Of a stretch of 64,000 bases of DNA, positions 23,336 to 34,480 are shown one piece after another (position 1 is the first letter of the stretch; each line of letters opens with the position of its first letter). Source of the stretch: Phyllostachys edulis (Eukaryota > Streptophyta > Magnoliopsida > Poales > Poaceae); assembly GCA_036346405.1 (NCBI GenBank), contig CM070562.1, positions 70,513,482-70,577,481 on the forward strand, in the 5' to 3' direction. A program made the position numbers and the translations under genes. The notes beneath the pieces are model-generated. The model did not search any database and was not told where the DNA came from. It saw only the letters and a list, made by a program, of their open reading frames with translations.

Positions 23336-24331
23336 CGAGATAGGAAGCGGGAGAAGCGGGAACCATTGGATTCCAATCGAACCGTCCAAAGTAATTGGGT
23401 CGTTCAGACCACCAGAGCTAGTGTTAGATCTCAGCCCTTGAATTGGATCGGGCGGTCCAAAATGGTTGGGACGTTCGGACCGTCCGAACGCCACAACAAA
23501 TCGGACCATCCAGCAAAGATCTAAGGCTCAGAGAGGGTGGGACGTTCGGACCATCCGAACGTCTCACCAGGATCAAACCGTCCAATTCAAATCGGACGAT
23601 TCACAAATGATATAGGTGCAAATTGACAAGGAGGAGGTCCCGGAGGACCTAGGGAGGTCTTGAAGGGCATGGGGAGGTCCAATACAGTAAGGGGAGGTCC
23701 TGAAGGACACGAGGAGGTCCAATAAAGGTAAGGGGAGGTCCTAGAGGACATGGAGAGGTCCTGAAAAGCGGTAGCACCGTAAGGTGCGGGCGGTACTACC
23801 GGGTTGGTACCGAGGAGAACCTCCAGAGAAGGTTTCAAGGATACAAGCAACGAAGGAAAGTCCAAGTAAACATGAAAAGCTTCAACAGGGTTCCAAAGGA
23901 ACTCAGATGAATATGAGGGTTGCGTAGGTCTAGGAAGGCTTTCAAGCTAGAGAAGACCCAAGAGGGAGATTTGGACCCAAGGAGGTCCACCCGCTTGGGA
24001 AGTCTAGACCCAAGGAGGTCTGGACCAGAGGAGGACAAAGCAAAAGAGGTCGGGACCCTTGGGTCCAAACGAAGGAGAGGTCTTGACCATTAGATTCCAG
24101 ACGAATGGAGGTTTAGTTCAGATATGGGTAAAAGATGGACAGAAAAGGGAAGATCCTCAAAACTCCAACAACTCAACAAATCATCAAGGAGATTTTAGTT
24201 GAAGTTTGAGTTAGTCAATTTAAATCCATTCTGAAATTTCAAGTTAAGCTTTGAATTCTCATCAAAACAAAATGGTTATTTTTATTTTGAAAATTTCAAA
24301 AAGACTCTGAAAATCAGGGTGTCACATGCAT

Positions 24332-25117
24332 GCACGTACGAGCAATATCTTGCTATAAATAAGTTGTCTGTTATACTCCGGTCTTCTTAGATATACATCT
24401 CCGATAGATGTCGAGATTTGCAATTTATTTGGATAAGCCATGGTACACACATGCATGGACGTACGAGCGAAATATATTTTGTTTCATATGTACACATGCA
24501 TGTATCGTCAAATTTTCAAATCCCATGCCAAAATCAGTTTAAATATATGCTTAATAAGGTCCTTTAAACCCTCAAAGACAATTCAGACATTTTATGCTTC
24601 ACACAAAACTCAATAAGCCAACATTCTATAAAAAGCTAGATTACCAAACAACAAAGATTAACTTAAACTATAAGCTAAAAAGCCTAAGCCTAAACAAACA
24701 TGACATATATTTGTCTTTTCTCAAATGCTAGAATTGCTATTTCACGCTAAATGGTGGCTAATGAGCCAAAAACTTCGTTAGTTGTTAACGAATGCCATCC
24801 CCTGTACGCTTCAAAAAATTTGGTGCTTTGTCGAAAAAAAAGAAATCGGAGCATGGGCGGTTGGGTTGGGCCAATGTTGTGATTCAGGCAGCCCGTACTG
24901 CTGAGGGCTCAATCAAGCCCACAGCGCCTGAGCTGGAGCACGATCCCATTACACTGACATTGAGGTCCCACAAACGAATAACTCCCACGTGTCAGTGCCA
25001 ATAAGGAAGCCCTGACATACGCGCACCACCCGCATCCAGTAAAATCCGTCCCCAACCTCTCCGTCCCAGCGCCGCCGCCGATCGCCGATCGCCGAGACCT
25101 CGTCACGCACTCTGCCC
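24332..25117 (+). promoter_or_regulatory. right end of Harbinger and eIF2A upstream region
   Basis: 24332-24705 is the AT-rich 3' end of the Harbinger element, with CATGCATGGACGTACGAGCG-like repeats near 24330 and 24452. From 24709 to 25117 lies the upstream region of the eIF2A gene. It turns GC-rich near 25020 and I saw no clear TATA box, which is usual for a housekeeping promoter. The transcription start is not determined. Confidence 0.5.
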
Positions 25118-28100
25118 ATGGCGTCACAGTTGCCCGCCCTCGAGATCCTAGGTACTCCCCTCCCTTTCTTTGTCCCCCCAATCTGTCGCGTGGTGGCTAC
25201 TACCCGTTTGACGAAATGCGCGACCCGAACCAACCGCAGTGCGCGAGCCCGACGGCTTCACGGTGTGGTCCGGCCCGCCCTACCCGCCGGGATCCAGCCC
25301 GCCGCAGAGGCTCCCCAAGACGGCGTGCAGCGCCACGTCCTTCTCGGCCGACGGCTCCCGCCTCCTCGCGACGGTGGCCTCGGCCTCGGCCACCGTCTAC
25401 GACTGCCGCACGCTCGCCGTCGTCAGGTATTTCGAGCTCCCGGGCCTCCTCGCCGCCGCGCTGTCGCCCACCGGAGCGTACCTGCAGACCTTCCAGAAGT
25501 CGTCCTCACCGCAGGAGAAGAATGTCACGGTCTGGCACGTCGACACCGCCGCCGCGCTCTACCAGCACTTCCAGAAGAACATGTCCAAGGCGACGTGGTT
25601 CGTGTTACTTCAACTTTGGTGCTTAAATTATGCTTCTTGAACTTCTATGCTTAATTATACTTGAACAACTTTTAATATGCACCTGCCTGTCTAGCGACTA
25701 GCAGTATCGTTCCTCATGTAGCGGGAGAAACAATTTGTAGGAAGGAGTGGTAGACGTTTGTTTGTTAAATACAGCTACTCCATTTGTTGCAATCCTTTTG
25801 TTAACAAACGGCAATCATTGATTTGATACGATTTGTATTTGGATGCCCAGAATGCATCTTCGATCCAATGTTTCTATGCACCTCCATTTAATTTCTTTTT
25901 GTACGCTTCTGACACAGGACTCAACTAAAGAAATATCTCGTACCGCCTAATTCTTAATGTTTAATTGGCTACTGATTAAATTCGTTGATCCTGGATTTGA
26001 TATGCTAATATTACTTGTACTGATGTTCTAACATAGGTGCTTCTATGCAATGCATCCATGCATAGTGAAGTTGCACAAATATTGATGCGCATCTAAGGTG
26101 ATTCCAACTACTTATCCCTTGGATGCATCAAGATTTGCACAACTCTTGTTGCTAGGGTGGTGCATAATCTACACTAACTGTGCACTTGAGATTAAGAAAA
26201 AATACTGAACTAGTCTGGGAGAACTTGCATCTGTGAATTTGATTTAGCCTCAATTTGAGATGGGTAGTATGAGATGCATTCAGTTTGATGGTACATGACA
26301 TGTTGGTTGAATTCACAGGCCAATGGTTCAGTTTTCTGCGGATGAGTCAGTCGCTTGCCGGATGATAACTAATGAGATACAGTTCTTTGATCCAAAGGAC
26401 TTCACGAAAGGGATTGTGTACAGGGTAAGATTGCCTGGCATAGCTGCAATGCAGCTAGCAAGTGCACCAGGATCTCATGTTGCTGGATTTGTCCCAGAGG
26501 CAAAGGTCTGGCCTATCAAATTTGACTTCAATTGTGTTTCCACAATAAACTAGTTTGACAAACTCCATGATCTTTTTTTCCTTTTTCTTTTTTTTTTAAT
26601 TAGGGTGTTCCGGCCAGCGTTCAGATCTTTTCATGTGATAAGGATGCACAAAACCAAGTTGTTGCGCGCAGGAGCTTTTTTCGCTGTAACACTGTTCAGT
26701 TTTACTGGAACAAGGGGTCGACTGGGCTTCTTGTTCTTGCTCAAGCTGATGTGGATAAAACCAACCAGAGTTACTATGGTGAAACCAAGTTGAACTACTT
26801 GACAACTGATAGGGCCTTCGAAGGAATTGTTCCTCTCAGTAAGTTCTTAGGTTTTGAATTTTTGATGAGATTGTTTCTTGAATATCTGGTCACTGACCCT
26901 ATCTATAATTGGCAGAAAAGGATGGCCCGGTGCATGATATGCAGTGGTCTTACTCAGGTTCAGAATTTGCTGTTGTCTACGGATGTATCCTTACATTCAC
27001 AGTTTTTTTACATGAACTGTAGTATTTCTTAATGTTTTCTGCTCCCTTTATGTCTTTTTTAAGTGTTCCTTGACTGAATCTCAGTTATGCCGGCCAGAGC
27101 AACAATATTCAACAAAAAATGCAACCCTCTTCTTGAGCTTGGTGAAGGTCCTTATAATACAATAAGATGGAACCCCAAAGGGCGATGTATCCTTTAGAAT
27201 AATTTGATCAGCCACTCTTGATATGCCGTCTGGTTTGAATTGGAGTAGGGATATGCACACTCTTTTATCAAAGTTGGGCTATTACTTTGAGTAGTATAGC
27301 CATATACATTTTACAAACTAGTCACGTTTGCTTGGTGACATCCTTGACCTCATTTTCTCTACCAGTTATCGTTTTAGCTGGATTTGGTAATTTACCTGGT
27401 GATATGGTATGTTACTACACTACTATAAAATTTCTGCCAGGCAATAACCTTGACGCTGAGAATGAGTAGATTTTCTGATTGGGGAAATATTATCCTCTAC
27501 ATTTGCTTAACTTGTAATTTGGTAGAAGAGAACCTAAAACAAACTACAAAAGCAAAAATGAATATGCTTTAAAAAAAAATAGCGATTCACAAATAGTTGC
27601 AACATAGCTCACAGGATTTTTTTAATCTGCCCAGGCGTTCTGGGATTATTCAGAGAAGAAATTGGTAGGGAAAACAAAAGCTGAATGTTCTGTCACAAGT
27701 GAATGGTCCCCCGATGGTCGTCATTTTATGACTGCTACAACAGCTCCAAGGCTCCAAATAGACAATGGGTATATTTCCTGCAGCTTTGGCATGTTAGTGG
27801 AAATGGGTTAGCATCCTTACAGGATTATCTTCATATTTCCTGTTGCAGGATAAAAATATTTGACCACAATGGATCTCTGCAGTTTAAGAAGATGTTTGAA
27901 AAGCTGTATCAGGTATCTCCCCAGCACAGCTACTTCGTTCTAGATATGTATCCTATGTTGGTCCTAAACTATTAGTAACATGTTGAAGAAATAAATATGC
28001 AAGCCCTCACATTCCACTCATGATCATTGCTTTTGAATCATATAGGCTGACTGGAAGCCAGAAACACATGAAAGATTTGCTGACATTGCTGACCTCACAA

Positions 28101-29400
28101 CATCTTTGAGTACCATAAATATTGAAGAAACAAAGAAACAAGGTTCTGGTATTCTCTTATATTTCATGTTAGTAAGTTCTGAACTTCTGATTAATTGATG
28201 TCTGCCATTGACTTCCTTATATAGTTCCAGCACAAGGTTCTAAATCGGCACAATCATCAAGCAAGGCCCCTGCAAATACAGCGTCAAAACTTGCAGGAGC
28301 ATACCGTCCACCTCATGCAAAGAGTTCTGCAGAAGTTCAGGATAAGGTATATATGTGAGATAAATCAAATTCTAGTTATCCTGAATGTTGGACTTGCAAT
28401 CACAAAACTTAAGGACAAATCACATTTGTATATGCATCACTGTGCTGATCAAATCCTGTGTTATGTTGCTCACTTGCCACTTTATACATACCAAAGGGTG
28501 GAAAATGCTATCCAAGCATACTTCTTACTTCTTAGGCTTCATTTAAGATTTGGGTTGTTTGATTTGAGGAACGGAATGAGTTGGTCTATTGACATGCAAT
28601 TCCTCATTACCACAATGCCAAAAAAAATGAGGACTGGGGCCATGCCACAAAAATCATGGGATTACCTCATGATACACATCCTAGGATCAATCCATTCCTG
28701 AAACCAAAACTGCCATAACTGTACTAGTTGGTCACTCCGGCAATGCAATAGACTGCCTGTGCATAATAGCCTGGTCAAACACTATTAGCCTAGTCCAGTT
28801 GAAAACAAAGAAATTTTGCAGGGAAATGCCCACTCCGTTATAACCTAGAGAAACAACTCCAACATTTTGGCTTTACTTTATTATTCCCTGCACATAGTAT
28901 TTTAAGTTTTACTATACTGGACAAGGGTTTATCATTGCTAAGAACAGCCTGTGTGAATACTAGCATTTGCAACTAAATTTTCTGGGAGATTACATTAATG
29001 CACATGCAAAAACTATCTACTAGCTGCCACTGAAATAATATTATTTGTTGGTTGCACTTAGTTAATTATCTTGTTTTTATGCTGTGTTACTTGCAATAAT
29101 CTTTGGTTGTAGTTCAAGTTGTTGAAAGTTCTCGTTTTTTAATATTATATATTGACTTTCACATTTTTGGTAAATTGCAGCTTTTTGGTGGACTTGCACC
29201 TACAGGGTCAGTTTCTTTATCTCGATCTGCATTTACTTGTTTTGTTTTATGTCAATTTTTAGCTCTATGCATAACACTAACCTTGGAAATGTAACAGAGG
29301 GGAAATGAGCAAAAATGCATTGAAAAATAAGAAGCGCAGAGAGAAACAGAAGGAGAAAAAGGCTGCTGAAGCATCAGGCTCTCCTGCTGATGATAGCTGA
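25118..29400 (+). CDS. eIF2A: eukaryotic translation initiation factor 2A (eIF2A)
   Basis: eIF2A is a cytosolic WD40-type protein that binds the 40S subunit and promotes GTP-independent Met-tRNAi delivery at alternative start sites. Thirteen exons can be joined with GT/AG borders and consistent phases: 25118-25151, 25240-25597, 26319-26505, 26604-26838, 26916-26984, 27085-27186, 27366-27406, 27635-27768, 27849-27912, 28046-28142, 28225-28346, 29181-29206 and 29298-29400, giving 523 residues, a normal plant length. It begins MASQLPALEILVREPDGF and has the beta-propeller segments ATVYDCRTLAVVRYFELPG, NEIQFFDPKDF and PKGRFIVLAGFGNLPGDM. It then has the conserved EWSPDGRHFMTATTAPRL and WKPETHERFAD, a Ser/Ala linker with KLAGAYRPPHA, and a basic Lys-rich C-terminus. 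The start was chosen because the 34-nt first exon splices in frame to REPDGF. The gene looks intact. Confidence 0.95.
28552..28711. mobile_element. MITE in intron 11 of eIF2A
   Basis: The ends GGGTTGTTTGATTTGAGGAA and, inverted, AGTTTTGGTTTCAGGAATGG form an imperfect terminal inverted repeat around a 160-bp AT-rich body. This type of short TGTTTG-ended element is common in grass introns. It leaves the splice sites of the 834-bp intron 28347-29180 untouched. No certain target duplication was seen. Confidence 0.5.
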
Positions 29401-29660
29401 TCCACTGCTTGTTTCATCATGTTCAGCCACCGAGCAAAAATCACACAGTGACAAATAATTTCTTTAAATTTGGGGGAATGGCTATTTATCCTGTGAATGT
29501 GACAATCATGCTTCCCCGCCGAAGTCTGGAACTCGAGTCATAGTTTGGTGCAAGAACGGCCGGAGAATTTGATAGTTTGGTGCTGAGGCAGTTTGTGTAA
29601 ACAATTAAACATATCGAAGAAAATAGTGGAGCTATTTCATTAGTTCGGTGGATATAATGA
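29401..29660 (+). other. eIF2A 3' untranslated region
   Basis: Sequence downstream of the eIF2A stop up to a foldback element. It is moderately AT-rich with no other frame. No canonical AATAAA was pinned down; the transcript end is uncertain. Confidence 0.45.
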
Positions 29661-29980
29661 TTTCAAGTTTTGAACTTTTTTTAATTTAATCTTTTTTTAA
29701 ATTCTATTTTAAAGTTAACTTCCGGCGCACTTTATTTCCAATTCTGACTCTTTTGGTCACGCCACCACTCTGATCAAACTCTTGTCACGCCACTAGAAGT
29801 GGCGTGACAGTGTTATTTGGTCACACCACAGACAGTGGCGTGACAAAAAGTGCTATTTTAGGGACTTATTCTGATACGTGACTAAAAGGGTCAGAATTGG
29901 AAATAAAGTGTGCCGGAGGTTAACTTTAAAATAAAATTCAAAAAAAGATTAATTAATAAAAAAAAAGTTCTCAAGTTTTC
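29661..29980. mobile_element. foldback MITE, about 320 bp, long arms
   Basis: The left arm (29668-29761) and the right arm (29877-29973) are near-perfect inverted copies of about 95 bp, including AACTTCCGGCGCACTTTATT against its inverted counterpart. The loop holds two smaller hairpins built on GTCACGCCAC / GTGGCGTGAC (29784-29808 and about 29819-29844). No coding potential. A transcript would fold into a long hairpin. It lies right after the eIF2A gene. Confidence 0.8.
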
Positions 29981-30109
29981 AACAACAAAATTTATTTATT
30001 ATTCCATTCGCGTGGTTATATTAACTAAGAGCGAGCTTGATAGATTCATAGACGGTGGAAATTATGTGAAAATTGCACCAAGGAATTGTTATGGTAAAAA
30101 GACCAGATA

Positions 30110-30680
30110 ATAAAGTGAGGGGGATCCTTGGTTTCTAAGCGAGGGGCCGAATGATCTCAAGAGTGGGATTCCAATTAGAAATATACTTGTATTAATTGTC
30201 AGAAAGGCTATTTATAGCCTCCCCCGCTGTGTACATGAAGTTACATCCATACCCCTACAAAAGTACACCTAGGGGTAGCAGAGGTTTTTCCTAACTTAAG
30301 GGTAGATCTCGACGCGTGGTAGACTCTTTTAGACCTGGTCTACCCAGACAATAAACTTAGTCTACCTTTGTTGCACTTTGCTGATGGTTGCGAGACCCCT
30401 TCAGGGGGCCTGCGGGACCCCTCTCGGGGGACATCCTTGGAGGCCCTCAGGAACTTTTCAGAGGTTTCGGGAATGCCTTCGGAGCCCCTCCGAAGGTCGC
30501 CTATAGTGCTGCCTTTGTAGCCTCTGGAAACATCTTCGAGGACTTCGGAGCCTTTTCGGAAGGACGGCTCCGGAGTCGTCTTCGGAACCCCTTGAAGCAC
30601 TGCCAGGTCCCTCGGGGACCCTTTGTCATTCCGCCTGTGCCGTGAGGCCGGTGGGCCGTCCCTACAACAGAAATCCTCCC
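30110..30680 (-). mobile_element. LTR fragment, minus orientation
   Basis: Read on the minus strand, a GC-rich region with repeated short blocks (GGGACC, TCCGGAG, CTCCGAAG types) is followed by CTATAAATAG (about 30209-30218), a TATA box, and then AT-rich DNA ending near 30115. This is the U3-TATA-R order of a grass LTR. I saw no second copy or target duplication, so it is a fragment or a solo LTR with lost ends. Confidence 0.4.
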
Positions 30681-30833
30681 CAAATATACATAGTCGATGG
30701 CATTGCAACAGCGACGAGACATTCACGCATTGTCTTCAAAGATGTACTCTCTACTCTTCGTTCATGCTCTTGCATTCAGGGTGATACATTTGGAACGCAG
30801 AAGACAAGGGTGACCCATTACATTCCAATGCAA

Positions 30834-30925
30834 AGAAAGCCAATCAAGCAACAAAAGGTTTACAGTGATCACCAACTTAGAAAGCCAATCAAGGCACAAA
30901 AGGCTTACAGTGATCACCAACTTAG
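30834..30925 (+). repeat. 44-bp tandem duplication
   Basis: GAAAGCCAATCAAGCAACAA AGG...CAGTGATCACCAACTTA occurs twice in tandem with few changes (AAGCAACAAAAGGTTTAC against AAGGCACAAAAGGCTTAC). It lies downstream of the minus-strand plastid-protein gene. Confidence 0.8.
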
Positions 30926-31200
30926 CTACACCGGTTCTGTCATATGGCTTTTCTAATTGGCAGGCTAACTGTCTTAAATAATTTGTCTCATCAACTACAA
31001 AAATGCCAATAATTCATTCTCGCTTTCTTAATATTTAACAAACCAGATATAACATACGCGTTAAAGAACAATGAACAACACATCACTGCCCCCGGGCAAC
31101 AAAGGTCATCCAGGTAACTCTGCACCAGCCATGGAACCAGTACTCACCTACACACCCATATTCTTCGAAGGGTCAAAAAAAGGACGATGGAACACCTGAA

Positions 31201-33173
31201 CTAAGACTCCTGGGCATGTGGGCGCCAATTTCCTCTGCAAAGTTCCCCCATAAGATGAACAAACTTTTGAGGCTGTTGCCACCACATGGGTTTGGAAGTA
31301 GCTGGTCTTCCATACCGGTCTTCTTGTGAGCTTTCCTTTTGCATGAAGCTCTCGGAGAAACTGTTCCATTTTAGCATGGCGCGCTTGAGTCGGGCAGTCC
31401 GCTTACCGGTAACAAGATATCTGGTGTAGTCCTTGGCAAGACGGTACAGCTCCTCACCTCTGATTATATGGATGTACTGCACCATTAGAAAAAACACAAT
31501 TGATTTAGATTTAAGCCATGAGTGCTTAATGTTTAGTATTAACCTAAATCACAAATAAATTAGACTGATACTTTATAAGAGTAAAATTGTAAGTTACATA
31601 GAATACCTAGTTGATAGTTGAAAGTGAAAGGGAGCTTCCACTGTTTTGCACTCAAGTGCTTCTACATGTGTAAGCAAGCAAGCCTAAGTGCACATGGACG
31701 CTTGATAACAACTAGAACATACTCGGACGAAATCGTTTTGCTAAAAACAGTTCGATGATGGCAATCCATCAAGGCCTTCTTGGTCAGCTAATCACAAGGA
31801 AAATGCTAAATCACAATGAAATTGTACTGACTATAGAACAAGATTTTGCACAAGAAAAAAATTATGTGCTGATAATAATAACTAAGATAGACAGGATAAG
31901 AAATTTGGAAAGTGGAGCAACACTAAGAATCAGGAGAGATAGATTTATCATGTACAATCATTTTAAAGAAATAGCATTTGTAAAAAGAATCACAAGAAGA
32001 AAGCAGTGATAGTTACCACAAGTATGAATGCAACAGTTGCTAAGATAACTTGGACTATTTCATCCAATGACTCCTTGAACGATTCATCTTCTGGGCCATC
32101 AGAACCACCATTGCCTCCACGACGGTTTCTATTCCCTCCACCTCCACCAGATCCTTGTTCTGTCAGCTTAGCCATTTGCTCTTTCAGCAAGTCTTGTATG
32201 GGCCGTTGCTTTTTCGCATCAGCCATGGCCTTCTTTAAAGATTCCATAAAGGGCTGAAACAAGGCAATATACACGTTAAGAAGACGATTCTGCAAAACAA
32301 GTCTAATAGAAACCAAATGTATGTAAATGCATGTTTCTAGCGCAAATTGCCTGATGCCTAAATTGAATATGCACAAATCCATTTTTATCCTATAACCCTA
32401 TTTTTTTAGTTCTGTGATCAAGCCAAACTATGCCACTGATAACTATCCTAGAACATTGTTTGAATATGAACACCAAACTATGTGTCTTCAAATAAATTGG
32501 CTGACCCAACATATGTTCTAATCTTGTAATAAAAGAAGCAGCCAATAGATTTTCCACATCACATACACTACACTTAAGCCTCCCAAGGAGACTGAGTGTT
32601 ATACCAGAATCACATCACTACCAGTATCAAGTTATACCACAAAGAAGAAAACAGCATCTTGACAAAGCCTGTAATAACCCAACGGATTACAAACGCAAGA
32701 TATCTTATTTAGTTTCAGGACTCAGAAGTATGACAAAAATATGCTTTGGGGAAAGTGGAGCAAGTTTGAAACAAAGAATACCAGATATGATAGTTCACTT
32801 TGTGCAAATCTCAAGTGAACAATATGATGCATGAACATATGATGATTATTGTATCGGTTCAAACATATACTTACATCATGCATAATTATTAATTAACCAT
32901 AAAAAGGACATAAAAGCTACTTACATCATTGTCAATCTCAGGGTTCCCCTTTCCGCTTAAAGCACATACATGAGTAAGCCTTTTGTGGCTAGCAGAAACA
33001 AGAATGAGTCGCGGATACACTTGCTTTTGAAGCTTGTGAAATCCAAGAGAATGTGACCGTAGGGAATACCGAGCAAGAGGTGGCAACTTGCAGGCCCCCC
33101 CAAGACCTGTTATGGGCCTGTCCACAATGAGCCCACTATGAGGCTTGCAAGTTATGGCTTGGAAGTAGCTCAT
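31201..33173 (-). CDS. plastid-targeted single-span membrane protein, unknown function
   Basis: Three coding exons with GT/AG borders (33173-32925, 32253-32017, 31476-31201) join in phase 0 to give 253 residues. Residues 1-75 are rich in Ser, Arg, Lys and His with few acidic residues, as in a chloroplast transit peptide. A charged helical segment follows (ESLKKAMADAKKQRPIQDLL), then a Gly/Asn/Arg-rich linker (GSGGGGGNRNRRGGNGG). Next is one membrane span near residues 150-168 (VQVILATVAFILVV) and a basic tail with YRLAKDYTRYLVTGKRTARL. A non-coding first exon ending at 34411 (CTCGAG|GTAATT on the minus strand) is likely, so the 5' UTR would hold an intron of about 1.2 kb. I cannot assign a function. 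The conserved-looking tail suggests interaction at a plastid membrane; that is inference. Confidence 0.75.
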
Positions 33174-34480
33174 GCTTTCCTATTTCTTGAACAGTTGAAT
33201 TCACCAGACCCAAGTCTGTAGATTTACAGCCAATATAAGAACTTCTCTTGATTACAAAAAAAAGTGGCAATCTATCACAGCGGAAGCAACTAATATAAAC
33301 ATAGTATCAATAAATCATAAACCAATGAATGTTCTGCTATTCATTTCAACATAGCTCAATTATGCCATGGGAAAACATATCGAATGTTAATAAAAACAAC
33401 AGGTTAAAAATGCACCAACGTTCTATTTTACAGGCTTCACTTTCGATCGGATAGTCTAGGATAAGACCATTTATCTTCTACAAGTGGTAATTAAACCAAC
33501 TCATCTCTTTCATATGTATACATAAGTGTAAATGATCCCCTTTGCTTTCCTAAATCCCTTGAAAAAACATCAGCCCTAAATTGGAAACATGTAAATTCTT
33601 ATGAGTATCTACTGAATTATACCAAAAAATTTGCAATGTATCTACTTTCTAAAAAATAAGAGTAGGTTCACATCCCTCATTTAAATCGCATACGACCTCT
33701 TCCACACAATGGACTAGGATCCCATCCAGTGTGATTATCACAAGAAAGACTTAATAATTGCCTATGATGCGTATATACTGTCAAGTTGTCAACCATTCGA
33801 TGCGGAAATCGCAACTAGATGGCGTGCCCATCTTCATGGTCAAACCGACTTATGGGAAATAACAACTAAGACGGAAGCAAATAAAACTCTACAAATAAAA
33901 CTCTACAAATAAAATTCTACAACAGAAATGATGACGCACGACAATTAGAGTTACATGGCATACGCGGCTACGATGCTAGTCGTATGTAACAGAATGAATC
34001 CAATCATCTCTCTGCTCCGCGAACTCCGTCATAAATCACAAGAGGAAACGCGACCTGACTGAGTTAAACAGAAAAGCGTCAGAATTGGGGTACGAGGTAT
34101 GTTTCTTTCTTGTTATCACCCCACAGAACACGGCGACCTTCTCACCGACAATTCGTATTGAGTCAGAAACGGGACACGAGCCGAGGGTGGGTAAACGGCA
34201 GCGCAAGGCAAACATCTTAGCGAACCCTAATCATACAGCAAAAGCGGACGGTACCACCGCCACGAACGCATCACCGAGAAACCCAACGAATAAAGACACA
34301 TAGGAGCACACGAACGCCGAACGCGAGGCCACACCGGGGTCTCAGATCATTCACAGGAATACGCGAGAGGAAAGTGTGGGAGCGGCGGAGAGGCAGTGGC
34401 GCTTAATTACCTCGAGTAGAGCACCGCGGATGTGGCTACGGCGGAAGTCTGGTCCGGGGCGGCGGCGGCGGAAGGTGAAG
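33174..34480 (-). promoter_or_regulatory. 5' UTR intron, first exon and promoter of plastid-protein gene
   Basis: No other gene is seen here. On the minus strand a donor GTAATT follows exon-like GC-rich sequence at 34411-34480, and an acceptor-like ...AGAAATAG lies just before the ATG at 33173. The intervening AT-rich DNA would be a 5' UTR intron. The transcription start is not fixed. Confidence 0.45.

Larger units (their letters stand above)
17433..24326 (+). mobile_element. gypsy-type solo LTR (4.0 kb net), TSD TGCAT
   Basis: The left end TGTGGCGACC (17433) and right end GGGTGTCACA (24326) are flanked by TGCAT at 17428-17432 and 24327-24331. No gag or pol sequence is present. The interior has the motif series seen in other long gypsy LTRs here: CAAGCAAGAGTGAGCACAAC (about 17999), and after the nested insert CACTCTGCAGAGGTTGTACA (21238). 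A second LTR (18203-21054) is nested at ATAAC. Without it and one target copy the LTR is about 4,037 bp. Assignment to gypsy (long-LTR chromovirus-like) is inferred from resemblance to the LTR layout of the two-LTR gypsy element at 50740-62068. Confidence 0.85.
10771..24705 (+). mobile_element. decayed autonomous-type PIF/Harbinger transposon with nested LTRs
   Basis: The left end GGCTCTGTTTGTTTAGGCTT (10771) and the right end, read on the opposite strand as TGTCATGTTTGTTTAGGCTT (24686-24705), share TGTTTGTTTAGGCTT. Between them, both on the plus strand, lie the two genes typical of PIF/Harbinger: a Myb/SANT-like ORF (12130-15693) and a DDE transposase (15939-17271). Removing the copia solo LTR and the gypsy solo LTR with one target copy each leaves about 4.4 kb, a normal length for these elements. 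TAT flanks both ends but is not the canonical TWA, so the exact termini are less sure than the identity. Both genes carry stops and frameshifts, so it cannot be autonomous now. Confidence 0.65.

Noticed and set aside
25118..25654. 178-codon frame starting at the eIF2A ATG and reading through the first intron
   Set aside because: It reads intron sequence; splicing 25151 to 25240 gives the conserved eIF2A frame instead.
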